DNA of 64,000 nt from Lonicera japonica (taxonomy: Eukaryota; Streptophyta; Magnoliopsida; Dipsacales; Caprifoliaceae). The stretch spans positions 6,494,754 to 6,558,753 of the forward strand of contig CM038463.1 in assembly GCA_021464415.1 (NCBI GenBank), in the 5' to 3' direction. The position numbers and the translations under genes were made by a program. How positions within the stretch are numbered: position 1 is the stretch's first letter; each line of letters begins with the position of its first letter. Of this stretch, positions 35,745 through 47,941 are shown piece by piece. Under the pieces are notes generated by a model, which was given only the letters and a program-made list of their open reading frames with translations, was not told where the DNA came from and ran no database searches.

Positions 35745-37025
35745 CATTATCAGCATGCTCAGAGCTAATAACCCTAACAAAAAAAAAACCCCAATCGCCG
35801 CCGCCATCACTACTAATCTGTTCTCTCATCGCCCAACCTTCAAGGTATGCCTAGCTTCAATATATATGTTTTCCCTAAATGCATGTAGCCTTCGGATTGA
35901 TTCATTATTTATATATTTGATTAATTTATGGATATTCGTCATGTATGAAACCATCCACGCTCAGAGCTATTTATTTTGGTTCTTTGTTTGATTCGTCCTT
36001 TTATGGATATGTTGTTTGGTTCTTTGCTTGATTTACCCACTAACATATTATAATTAATTTCTGAATTATATTTTATTTTAAAACTTTTTAAATTAAGTCC
36101 CCTGGTCCTCTGTTCATCTTTTCACTGCCATCGTTGCCAGCATAGATTTATGTTTTTTGTGACCTCCTTCAAAAATAAACTAACATAATTTATTTACCTG
36201 CTTGTCGAAAAAAAAAAATACACACCTTAGGCTCGGATCTCGGAATGGACCAGATTTTGTACAATCTTAACCCTTAGATATTCTCATGATGATGTGCATG
36301 TATTACCCATAATAGTCGCATATATAGACTGTTTATATTAATGATGTAAATATAAACCTTGAAATAAATAAATAATTTTTTTTGTTTAAGCTCAAGTGTT
36401 TTTTTTATAAGGATATGACAGTTTGATTACACTATATATGTTGGGTTATATGTTGGGTTAAGAAATTTTTTTTATGCCGATTGTTTATTATATATATATA
36501 TATATATATTAAGGTTTAGACATGTATTTAAATGCCACTGAAGTCTTAATTTGATTTTTTTTACTATCACTTATTTTTAAATATGAGTATAATCCTACCA
36601 TTGTATCTTAATATTTAACAGCATGAAATTGTTTGGTTTTTACCACTTTAATATATAGAGAGATTTTATGTATATATATGAGATATTTTGCATAGTATTA
36701 GACATTTTCTTTTATTTATACACATATTTTTTTAGATGAACTAATTAAATTTATAATTACTATAGTTGTGGTAAATTTGCCTACTAGGAAAATTAGAGTA
36801 TTACCTATATTCTAAATTGTTTTATTTAGTATGTTATAAATTGAAAGTTGCCATGATAATGAAAGTTCATATGCATTATAATTATTTTGATAAAGTATTT
36901 TCATATAGCATCGAAAAATGTGACCATTATAGATCTTGGTTTTGAAATCTAATTCATAATTCTGAAAAAATAACTAACATGGATTTACTCATAACTGTGT
37001 AATATCTTCTTTATTATTTATTAAG

Positions 37026-38102
37026 ATGGCCGACCCAACTCGACCTGAATTTGACATTTTGGACTCAGAAGGACTTGAGTATCATCGGTGGGTTTCTGAT
37101 GTAGAAACCGCCTTTATGGCTAAAGAACACTCTGCCACACTTACTGACCCGAAAGACCCCACAGACAACGGACCGTCTGACAAGGTGAAAGCAAATGCAT
37201 TAATGTTTCTAAAGAAACATATTGACCCCAGCTTACGCTGGGAGTACCTTCAGTTGAAGACACCTAAAGAATTATGGGATGCCTTTAAGGGACGTTTTGG
37301 GAACATTCATGACCCTTTGCTCCCAGAATTAACCGTTTAGTGGAATGAAATTCACTTGCTTGACTATAAAAGGGTTAACGACTTCAATAAGAACATGATG
37401 TGCCTAAAGGCACGTCTCAACTTCTGTGGAAAGGATCTAACAGAAGATGATATGATTCAGAAGACCCTTTTTACTTTTCCTACTGCGACACTTATACTAG
37501 CGAACCAGTATAGGCTCGAGTATGATAACAAAAGAATCACAACATTCAATAAACTGATCAACCTACTATAAGTGGCTGAAAGGTATAATGAGGTTCTTTT
37601 GAATAATAATGCCAGGCTCATCGGGATAGAAAGAAATCCTGAGGCCAACTAAGGTAAGATGAATAGTGGAAAGAACCCCAATGCAAAGGGGGATGGACGT
37701 GCTAATCCCTACTCACATGGCAACAATGCACAACGTGGAAAGGGATGTGGGAATCATGGTGCTGGTCGTGGAGACTTTTCCAAAGTATGGCGAAGAAATG
37801 GTGCTATTGAATATAGTGGTCAAGAAAACAAAATACAAAATGCACCTAAAAACCCTCCAGCCAAAAAGGAAAGAGTTAGCGATGAGCCATGTTACAGGTG
37901 TGGAGTTGCTGGGCATTGGTACAAGAACTGCCATGCAAGCGCTAAAGTAGCAGCCAGCTACAAGAGATATCGAGAATCTAAAGAACAAGAATCTCACTTT
38001 ATGAACGAAGAAGACAATGACGCTTATGTCAACTTCACAATCGCAGACATTAGTGGCAAGAAGGACTTTGCTCAGTCAATGGATGCACCCGATTTTGACT
38101 GA
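37026..38102 (+). pseudogene. Copia-3 gag with three internal stops
   Basis: One continuous frame of 358 codons plus stop, interrupted only by nonsense codons: TAG 37338-37340, TAA 37569-37571 and TAA 37650-37652. It starts MADPTRPEFDILDSEGLEYH and shows the copia gag body (ANALMFLKKHIDPSLRWEYL, KTPKELWDAFKGRF, EDDMIQKTLFTFPTATLILA). A zinc knuckle follows, CYRCGVAGHWYKNC, at codons about 287-300. There is no frameshift, so decay here is by point mutation. It is a nucleocapsid protein in the family. Confidence 0.9.
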
Positions 38103-38499
38103 TCTGCTTTATTCACTTTATTTTTCAGAAATAGTTGAACATGCATATTGCCTAATTTTTAATAAGACTATGGTTTTGTCTTAAAGTTTATGTTGATTGG
38201 ATGAATTAAATTTCTAAACAATATATTGGATTGATTACTATTAGTTTTATTCGAATTTTATTCTAAAGTAATTGAATTTGTTTGTTTTATTACTATATAG
38301 TTCAGAATTTATACTCGATTTTATTATTGTAAAAATGAATCGATGATAACTTTAATGATTGGTTGATAGTGGAAACATTATAACCATTCAACAAAATAGG
38401 CAATTAATAACTTATAATACCTATGTGACTATGATGATTAAATCATCATAAGATCGAAGAATTGCTCAACCATTTTGTTGCTAAAATGGTGTTTAAGAT

Positions 38500-41400
38500 C
38501 ACATACGCTCTATATGCACCTAAAGCGACTCGAACTTTGTTAATAATATTCATACCAACAGTAATCATATAAAAACCAAATGGAAGAATGGAACAAAAAT
38601 ATATTTATTTTACATCTAAACAAATATGTAAAGAAACGCATTTTAAAGAAACTTATGAGCCATTCTAGTGGAATGTACCCCACTAAGATAAGGATTGTCA
38701 AATCCTATGATGTCACCAATAATGTACCGTGGGACATAGACTCATACAGGCTTTGGCATGCTTGCCTAGTGCACCTTGGTCATGATGATCCGTGCGTTAA
38801 AGTATTTACACAGATATCTCTTCTTTTGAGTGACACATTAATGGTACAAATATTTAACACATTGTAATGTGTTGATACTAGTAATGCTCAAAAGTAATTC
38901 TTGATTTTTGAAGTATTAGAAGCCATATCGCCCTTCCCATTATGCCTAATTGACCATGTCAAAGGAACGACACCCCATTTTTCAAAGTCTGCCCTTTAGC
39001 AAAAATAGGATCGAGACCTTCTTATGCTAAAGATACAAAATAAAATATCTCATTCTTACAATATATATTTGTAGATAAATCCATTCAGAGTACGGAACCA
39101 TTCAAAGTACTTTATGGATCTGGGTGATAATTCGACATTCTGGTCACATGTCGAATAATTGTCTACAAGAAATGCTGCATTTACAAACCTCTTAGCACAT
39201 ATTATACGCTTAAAGGCTCACCATCCTGATTACTGTATCATGTCTATAAGACTCGATAAAGTTAGAGAGTTTACATCAAAAGTACTTAATGATCATTGTA
39301 TAAAATTGAAGTAAAGAATCCCGTTCTCCATGTGCATATGCAAAAAGGTCTCACAAAAGCAACCATCAAAAGGATATAGATGGTAGATAGGGCATTGGTT
39401 ATGCACACTATATTGCCTATATATGCCCGGGATTTATGCAATATTGCACGCAACTTTACTTATTTGTTTCTAGGTTCAATATTATACAACTATTATATGC
39501 GTACCAATTGATAACTGGATATTAGCCTGATATTTTATGCATATGTGCCAATTGCGCCCCCACAGCGCACCAAACTGGGCTCGCTGAAACAATTAAGTAT
39601 TAATGTTGGATATGAATTCTCAATGATAATCCACTATTTGAAATCCTTGTCAGGTGATCTCTTTATTGCTAAGAATTGCGGATTGTCACTTTGATGAGAC
39701 AGTCTTCCTGTTGTTAGGGGGAAATAGGAAAAAAAAAATTTAAGGGAACGACAAGAATTATCGTGGTCCCCACTCTGTCTCATCTTAATCCCCACGCACA
39801 TCACAATGTATAGTGAAGTGAATAAGAATAATTGATCTTTAAAATGTAACAGATTCAATGCCTGATACATTTACTGATATAAAAAAGTGACGAGATCAAA
39901 CATACTAGCTGGAATATGCCTACAAGGTTAAAAGTCCCCAACAAGGGGCACAAGTGTCACAAAAAGATATGCTGCAACCACACTTAGTGGAGGTGTGGTT
40001 GAGGCCATGGCTCTTTAAAGGAAGAGAGGGAGGCCATTTAGTTCGACAAATACTCACACAAAAGAAGAGGTGGAATAAGGCACAAATTGATCAATTAATC
40101 ATTAATGTAAAAAAAACCCTTTCATGAGATTATCTCTGATTATACTTATGTCCATGAATCAATACTGGGGGACGCCCCAAAGTTATAAATGATTTCAGAG
40201 AATAAATAAATCTCAATGGATTAAGAGAAGGCATATGAGTTAATGGAAAAATTCTCCATATGCATTGATGATACACTGTTGATCAAGGAATTAAAGAGCA
40301 CAATGATGTCGAACCTCGCTCTGTTGCAAAATGTCAACAAAGGGAAAAATTGGCCTAAATGAAAATAAGCAATCCAGATAGAATTAGATTCTCTGGCAAA
40401 GAGACGGGTATTTAGTCCGGTAGTGCTAATTACGCCAAGTGTAAAGCCTGTAGGACATAAACAATCATTTGCCATAAAGGGTAAATGAGAAAAAAAAAAT
40501 CTGAAGTAAAAGGCTCACCTTGTGGCGCAAGATTTCCCACAGACCTTCTAAAATTGCCGAAACATTATAACATTCCGCTACTTAGTTAGCTTGGTAGTTT
40601 TCGAAGGACTGGAAATACAGCTCATGGATGTGGTTACTGCATATCTCTAAGGGGGTCTTGATTCAAAGATATATATGAAAGTACATGATGGCTTTACATT
40701 ACCCAAGTCAAGTGACTCTAAACCACGGAGTGCGTTTGTAATTAGGTTGAAACGCTCACTTTACATATTAAAATAATTCGGACATATGTGGTATATCTGT
40801 CTAAGTGACTACTTGATTGGGAAGGGATATAAAAACGATGAATTATGCCGTTGCGTATTCATAAAGAAAAAAAGTTATGGATTTTCAATTATAATTGTAT
40901 ATATTGATGATATGAACATATAGGTACTCTTGATGAACTAAGAGAAACCGCAAGTTACTTGAAATCTAAATTTGAGATAAAGAATCTTGGGAAAGCTCGA
41001 ATTTTAATTAGATCTTAATCTAGAATATCGAGCTTATGGAATACTAATCCACTAGTTTACGTACGTTCAAAAGATAATCAGGTAATTTAACCTGGACAAA
41101 ATGCATTCTACTAGCACTCCCATGGTTGGTCGAAGTTTAGATCAAAGGAAAGATCAATTTCGTACAAAGTAAAATTACGAAAATATGTTGGGAGATGGGA
41201 GATGAAACTTCCTATCTAAATGCAATATGCGCATTATTGCACTTAACACAACATACTCGACCAGACATAACATTCGCATTGAACTTGTTAGCTAGATTTA
41301 GCTCAGCGCCAACACAGCATAATTGAACACCTAAAAAGAACCATTGGCTTGGGATTGTTCTTTCCCTACAGAGAGGAAAAAGTGTATACGATAGTAACAT

Positions 41401-41560
41401 CTAAAGTAAATGATGATGCTGAAATGGCCATCCCCTATATTGAAATCCCAAATAAAATCTTGATTGATTTTGTTGGTGTTGAGTATCTCTCTGGCCCAAA
41501 CAAAGCTTTAAGGAGAATATGGCAAACTAGTCTTTTCCTAAGGCCATATTTAAAAAGCAT
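38500..41560 (+). pseudogene. Copia-3 pol remnants
   Basis: Fragments in plus-strand order: GAG-pre-integrase (38580-38867, SYRLWHACLVHLGHDDP); little recognisable integrase; RT start near 40615-40710 (LQLMDVVTAYL, then YMKVHDGFTLPKS); RT core VYIDDMN at 40897-40917; RT end near 41215-41325 (LNAICALLHLTQHTRPDITF, LARFSSAPTQHN). The last part (41349-41564) carries a short RNase H-region-like tail. Stops and frame changes are frequent, and much of the integrase seems deleted. Not functional. Confidence 0.8.
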
Positions 41561-41654
41561 GTGAAAAACATAAGGGTGCCTAGGCTTTCCCAACTTTCGT
41601 GATCAAAGTAATGATCAAAAGAAGGTGTGAAATATGATGGAATTTTCGCACCTA

Positions 41655-42095
41655 CGTTGTACTATTTTCATTAGACCAAGGTTTATTTTTTCCACTGGGT
41701 TTTGTTACGTGGTAAGGTTTTTAACGAGGCAACGATACATGCATAAAATTTTCAAATTTCTTGATTAATGTAAATATCAGGGGGAGGTGTAAACTTGAGG
41801 GGGAGTCTAATATCCACACGACGTTACGTTATACTCTTTTTCTTAAACCAAGATTTATTTTTTTCACTGGGTTTTGTTACTTGGTAAGGTTTTTAATGAT
41901 GTAACGATACGTGCAAACTCTACTGATTGAAGTAAAGATCAAATGGAAATATAGGTTCAATGGAGGAAGTCTAACAGGATTGTCATAATGCTGTACTATT
42001 TTCCCTTCAATCAAGGTTATTTTTTTTCATAAGGTTTTTGTTACTTGACAAGATTTTAATGAGGTAACAAGACATACACCATTCTATCTCCGACT
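41655..42095 (+). repeat. Copia-3 3' region: three diverged repeats
   Basis: Three copies, starting at about 41660, 41835 and 41990, of a unit with TACT(A/C)TTTT, CCAAG(G/A)TTTATTTTTT, ACTGGGTTTTGTTAC and TGGTAAGGTTTTTAA followed by a (A/T)(G/C)(G/A)(C/T)AACGATAC-like end. They fill the space between pol and the polypurine tract. Similar C/T-rich repeated 3' regions are known in some plant copia elements. Confidence 0.8.
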
Positions 42096-42110
42096 CAACA
42101 CAATGGGGAG

Positions 42111-42292
42111 TGTTTAAGGAAATTACACATAATGTGCTATCGTCTAGATAGAATATGTATTAGGGATTTTGCTGTTTAAATTGTGTATTATGAGCCATAA
42201 TGGGCATTCTTGTAAACCCTAGTATTATTGTATTTGTACCTTATTTAAAGGACTCGTCTAATGAAAGGTTGAGTAGAGTTATTCCTACAACA
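42111..42292 (+). repeat. Copia-3 3' LTR
   Basis: 182 bp copy of the 5' LTR, directly behind the purine tract AATGGGGAG and followed by the TSD ATACT. Confidence 0.92.
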
Positions 42293-42297
42293 ATACT

Positions 42298-45115
42298 AAG
42301 TTTTTAAAGAACTAAAAACAACTAATCAAACTTATTTGACTTTTATAATTCACAAAAATATTTTTTGTTTTAGGTGGCATTATTGTCAAAGTAATGTACA
42401 GCTTTTAAAAATATGTAGTACAATTTCTTACCTTAATACTATGCTATGGGAAAGATAATATTGCTTTGGCAATATGGCTACCTTTGTTTCTATGTTTTTG
42501 TTTTGTTTCTCCTAAGTTCATTTGATTATGGAAAAAAACTTATCCAGTTCCCCCCAATAAATAGAGTATAATGGCATTCTTATTAGAGATTTTTTTTAAA
42601 AAAATAGAGATATAGATACCCCTATTGTTCGATCCTGATGGGAGGGGGGCGAGTTAGGGTGCCATAAATTGAACAAACTCGAGATCACTTGATTTTCAAC
42701 TAAAAGGATTTATGATTCAAGATTAACCCTAAGTTTTGAGGGGTTTTAGGCAAAATTTTGTCTTAGGGCCCTTTTAGCCTTTCGTGTATATGAGAACGCT
42801 CATAAATTTACAACAAAAACCATACAGCAATGGAATTTAAAAATTTAAGAAAAATGAATAAATAAAATTTCTTTGATACGTAGTGGGGGATAAAAACCTT
42901 GATTTTAAAAATCAAGTAGTTAACACAATAATATTATAATAGTGATATATTGATGCGTGGAGAATCATAATGTGTTTTTATGTTGGTTGAAAACTTATGG
43001 ATATAGAAGTACACATGAAATACCAAATTAACGAAGACTTCAGCAAAACAAAATATTCATTAATGAATTAATGGGAAACCTTTTTAAAAAAATAAATTAA
43101 TTTAATACTAAAATCTTAGTATGTGGAGATTGGATGGTTGTATTTTAATTTGCCAAGACTTAAGGAGCTAAGTTATATGATTATACGTAATTTAATTGAT
43201 AATAATTAGGTTTAAGTTATAAAAAAATAATAATTTAATACTAAAATCTTAGTGCGTGGAGAGTGATATTTTAAGTTGTCAAGACTTGAGAAGGGGGGGT
43301 GTGGAGTTGGAATGCATAAAATTTTTGGAGCCAATCGTGCAGCCACTTGAATTATTTTAACCATAATAGCATACATGTTAATGGGTCCAAAAAATTGGGC
43401 ACGCAGGATAACAATGCTACGATCTGTCTAACCAGTTGTCATATTAGAGAATAATTGTTTATGCAAAACTTTTGTATTTCGATTGTTGGACTTTTTGATA
43501 AATTATTAATTTAAACATATAGCAAAATACAAAGTTTAAAGACATAAATTAATTAAAGGATATTTTGAGGGTGTACCACAAAATCTTACTCTCACATGAT
43601 ACAAAAAAGATTTTTGAAGTAAACTTATATCCTGACATAGCACTCAAGTGAAGGGTGCCCTATTCCACTCTAATTAAATGATCTAATATTTTAAAATTCA
43701 TGTCATGTATATTAAATATCTAAAAAATAAATAAAAACGTAATTTTTTTTGATTAACCACTCATATGAAAGGCAATTACATAAAGTTAAACACGAATTTT
43801 GTCGCTCTAATTATACTATGAACTACATAATTCATTGGTCAAAGAGATGAATAAGTTAGTTTTGCTTCGCGTCATCATCATGAGAGTCTCCCAACTAGGA
43901 GAGCAGCTCCAACTTTCTTCTGCGTCACCAATCACATGAACCACTACGAACAATACTATATGCACCATCAACAACTACCCACATAAGAGGTAGACATATC
44001 ACCAACCACTCACAAAGGGTGGACAAACTACTTTATTAAGTTCGAATATCATATCCTTGAGTTTCGAACTTGTGACATTTCTAATACAAGATCAGAGAAA
44101 GTGCCACTAGTATAATAATTCAATAAATTTTAGGCATCTCATTAAGTGTTAAAAGTCTTTGACAAATATTTAGTTTTAAATTAGATCACAAGTACTATTA
44201 TGCAAATATCTTGTTTCAATATTTCAAACAAGAGGACTTTAAAATTATATTGACTCGTCTCTAAACTAAATACAAGTTTTGACCGAATTACTAACAAACT
44301 TATTTAAATAAAATTCCTTCAAATAAATAAAATTAATGTAAGTGAGTGATTATTAAATTGACAAAGAAAGCAAAAGCTAAAAGTTTAAAATACAAAGAAA
44401 AATAGTAGAGATATTTTTTGTATTTTTCGTAATCTTCTTTTAACTGCACATAGCTTTATATATGTGTATTGATGAAGAAACATACGCTATCCACTATGTC
44501 ACTTATTTTATTGATTAGGGTGACTGAACTCCTAAATCGGCCACGATCATCAAAGTTGGTGTATTCTTTATACTTGTTAAAAGATCTTTTAACTCAAGAT
44601 AATTTATTTGGGGGGGGGGGGGGGGATTGAACCATGATACGTTGTGTGAATATCCACACTATTCACGACTTAGGTTGACTGGCGGAACTAGAATTTGACA
44701 TTAATGTAGACAAAATTTTGCTTTGATGTACAGTTATATGCACTTTCCTTTGATATTTTAGCATTTTCAAACGAAATATTTATTTAAGTAACAAAATACA
44801 TCTTTTAAAGAATTAAAATACTAAAATAAAGTGCATTTTGCATCGTCCATTTCAAAAAATTGATGATAATATAAATTAAGGTCGGCAATGTAGAAACTTT
44901 TCTCTAGGTGGGCAAAAGTTTAAATTACTACTTGTTAAATTTATTTTTTTCTAAATATATGAGTAAATATAGGAACATTTGAATAATTAAGGTGAGCAGA
45001 TGCCCACCTTCTCTGATAAGTAGTTTCGTTACTGTTTAGGTTAACATTCGGATCTATGGTAACTTATATTAAAAAATATATATTTAGAGTATTAATATTT
45101 AATAGCGATATGCAT
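42298..45115. other. AT-rich intergenic stretch with a local duplication
   Basis: No gene seen. A diverged tandem duplication (about 43087-43165 and 43220-43300) shares AATTTAATACTAAAATCTTA, GTGGAGA and CAAGACTT. A run of 16 G lies at 44610-44625. Nothing else is recognisable. Confidence 0.5.
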
Positions 45116-45252
45116 ATACTATATGGAGATGAATGATGGATGTCAAGGAACGGGCATAAAATTAAATACAGTGGGTCGTGGGTTCAGTTAATATTAAATT
45201 TTGGTTGGATAAATGGTGTGGCAAGGTGAGGTTGATTGATATAGTGACTCCT
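45116..45252 (+). pseudogene. LINE ORF2 fragment, left piece
   Basis: Around 45196-45250 the plus strand encodes KFWLDKWCGKVRLIDIVTP, the segment following the reverse transcriptase in plant LINEs (usual form: ...FW.D.WCG...L....P). It is interrupted at 45252 by an LTR element and continues at about 47942. Confidence 0.65.
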
Positions 45253-45835
45253 TGATATGAATCTCGCCAACAGTGTGACAAAACCTGTAGTAAAGACTGC
45301 CCTAAGATTGTTTTTACATTCAGATTCGAATGGAACCTCAACTCGTTGCTTATAAAGAAGCAAGAACTTCGGCATGAGGAAAAGATTGTAGGAAGAAATC
45401 GCGACGCTTCACCTATAAACAAATGAGTACCTTGGTATGGTGAAGATGCCACAAACAGGGATGGAAGATTCATTTGATAAGTCAAGGAAGAATGCCACGA
45501 AAAATCCGATAAGTTCAATAGTTTGCAAAAAACCAAAGAGAATTAAAAACTCTCGAAATTATACTAATCAACTTGTCTCTCTCTAATTAAAATAATACAA
45601 TCAACCCCCTTCAAATAGGGTGTAGAAAAAAATACTAATCCAAACACAATAAGAAAAATACTAATATAAATCCTAATTGGCTAAGAAAAACATTCCTAAT
45701 TGAACAATTAAAACATTCCTAATTAAATAAGGAAATAATAAATAATTCTTATAATTAAAACTACTTAAAATAAAACTTCCAAATTATTCCAAGGCTTGAA
45801 TCAAGTTTGAGTTTATGCTAGCCTTATCCGCATCA
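45253..45835 (-). repeat. LTR (3') of the 45253-47936 element
   Basis: Aligns with 47345-47936 almost end to end, sharing long identical stretches such as ATTCAGATTCGAATGGAACC and AACTACTTAAAATAAAACTT. GGAGCGGAA, the minus-strand sequence just outside (45836 onward), could be the polypurine tract. Confidence 0.85.
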
Positions 45836-47344
45836 TTCCGCTCCTCTGAAAAGGATTTGTCCTCAAATCCATGTTATATTTTACACAAATCACATACTCT
45901 TCGACAAAACTATCCATCGAATGCCATTTTGAAGCTTAATATCTTCCATCCCAGTTGAACAAGTACTTTGACTACTTTTCACGCTTCATTCTTAGCTCAA
46001 ATTGAAATAACTCAAATCTACCATGCCTTGAAAACAGATACTTTGAATATTTACGATGCTTGACACTCTTTGCAAGTCGAAACTCATCGAGCTTTATCCT
46101 ATACGACAACTCAATTTTTCTCAATTCGTTGAAAAAGTTAACTAGCTTTTAAATCGAATGAGTATCAAATTTATTAATGCCAATGAAATCGATATGCACA
46201 ATTTCAACAATCTTCAAATATAATCCTTCAATTTAAAAATTTTCTTCTTTTTTGGTGATGACATCGTTCGTGTTAATAGCCATATTTGGAGATTCATGCG
46301 AGATGTTTTGTAATTGAATGATATATTATCGTTATACTTTTTCATCTTCTTTCACTTACACACTTAAAACTATACTTGCATCAAACGATTTGCATTGTAC
46401 ATCACTCTCTCCATCCTCTTATACTGGCTTAAATATGGCCGCCTTCTTCTCTTTACATTGATTTGATTCACAAGATGAAGCATTCGTACTTGGCTCTATG
46501 CTGCCCCTCTTTTTGAATTCAAGATAAGCTTCCATAATCTTATCCAATTCACACCAATCTTCAGGATCAGTTAAAGGAGTCTTCTTCTTAATACTGCCCA
46601 TATTGTTGTCTTCCCGAACTCTACCTTATTTAAACCTACCACCATGTCTCATATTAGCAATTCCCAGATCCCAATCATCTTTAACCCTATTTTTTCTAGG
46701 GCCATGTTAACGTGTGCCCTAAGGGCACATGTTAAGTACCCATTTTTGAAATAATTAACTCTCAACATGCATTAAATATGGCAAAAATTCTCATACAAGA
46801 TTTTATTATTTCCATTTATAATAGCTTTAACATTTATGGCACATGTTGTCATTTTCCTTTTTTCTATACTGAATTCCCATTCTTCCTTTAAGATCATTAT
46901 GTGATAGCTTGACTTGTATCTGCTCTACTCGATCCACATTTTTACAAACCTTCTCCAGCGGTTCATGAATTGGATCAAACTCCTTTCTAAACACATTTCT
47001 CATCTCACTTATGAAAGTCTCGGTAAACAATTTTGAATCATCCATAACCACCAACACAAATCACACCTTTTTTTTCTATAGGTGCTATCGAAAAATAGCT
47101 ATAACTTTTGATTGCACCGTTGGATTGAGCTGATTTTTGGATATGTTATTCGGAATGCAATGTTACTATAACTTCTTAGAAAAGCAACAGATCAAAGGTC
47201 GTTTCAATAACAAAATTGATAGTTTTTTGCAGGCCAGTAAGATTTAAAAAAAATCTGATTGCAACTTTTTTTTAAATCGAATTGAATATGAAACAAAAAC
47301 AAGAAATAAAAAGATAAATAAACTTAAAAGTATAAGCTCACCTT

Positions 47345-47936
47345 TGATACCAACTAATACAAACCCTGCTGACAGTGTGACGAAACCCATAACAAAGATG
47401 GTCCTAAGATCGTTTATACGTTCAGATTCGAATGGAACCTCAACCCGTTGGTTATAAATAAAGCAAGAACCTTAGTATAAGGAAAATATGGTAGGAGAAA
47501 ACCATGAACCATCACCTATAAATAGATGAGAACATTGGATGATGATGACGACACAAACAGGGATGGAAAATCCGTTTGATAAGTCAAGGATGAACGCCAT
47601 GGAAAATTCGATAAGTTCAATGGTTCGCAAATACCAAAAGAGAATTAAAAACTCTCGAAATTATATTAATCAAATTTTTCTTTCTAATTAAAATAATACA
47701 ATCAAACCCCTTTAAATAGGGTGTAGAAAAGAAATAATAATCCAAACACAATAAGAAAAATACTAATATAAATCCTAATTGACTAAGAAAAACATTCCTA
47801 ATTGAATAATAAAACATTCCTAATTGATTAAGAAAATAATAAATAATTCTTATAATTAAAACTACTTAAAATAAAACTTTAGAATTATTCCAAGGCTTGA
47901 ATTAAGTTTGAGTCTATGCTAGCCTTATCTGCATCA
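47345..47936 (-). repeat. LTR (5') of the 45253-47936 element
   Basis: Second copy of the repeat. Both copies contain CAAATAGGGTGTAGAAAA/TTTAAATAGGGTGTAG words, with the reverse complement giving a short TATA-free promoter region. Confidence 0.85.
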
Positions 47937-47941
47937 CTCCC

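Larger units (their letters stand above)
35563..42292 (+). mobile_element. Copia-3: full-length Ty1/copia element, heavily eroded
   Basis: LTRs of 182 bp each (35563-35744 and 42111-42292), both TGTTTAAG...CCTACAACA, with an exact 5-bp TSD ATACT (35558-35562 and 42293-42297). Aligning the LTRs by eye I count about 13 mismatches, so the insertion is old. AATGGGGAG before the 3' LTR is the polypurine tract. The sequence after the 5' LTR (TTATCAGCATGCTC) is not the common TGGTATCAGAGC. gag is recognisable over its full length; pol is much decayed. Confidence 0.95.
45253..47936 (-). mobile_element. Non-autonomous LTR retrotransposon (about 2.7 kb) inserted in a LINE
   Basis: Two direct repeats of about 0.59 kb (45253-45835 and 47345-47936) flank a 1.5 kb interior. 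In minus-strand sense the LTR starts TGATGC(G/A)GATAAGGCTAGC. The inner edge near 47345 reads TTGGTATCAAAGGTGAGC, similar to an initiator-Met tRNA binding site, which sets the minus orientation. Flanks CTCCT (45248-45252) and CTCCC (47937-47941) form a TSD with one mismatch. The interior has two gag-like pieces, 47057-46827 (MRNVFRKEFDPIHEPLEKVC) and 46601-46419 (TPLTDPEDWCELDKIMEAYL), and no pol. It is thus a deletion derivative or a LARD-like element. The left limit of each LTR is the least certain boundary. Confidence 0.8.

Noticed and set aside
45162..45536. 124-residue minus-strand frame
   Set aside because: It crosses the LTR boundary at 45253 and its counterpart in the other LTR is not open; it is LTR sequence by chance open.
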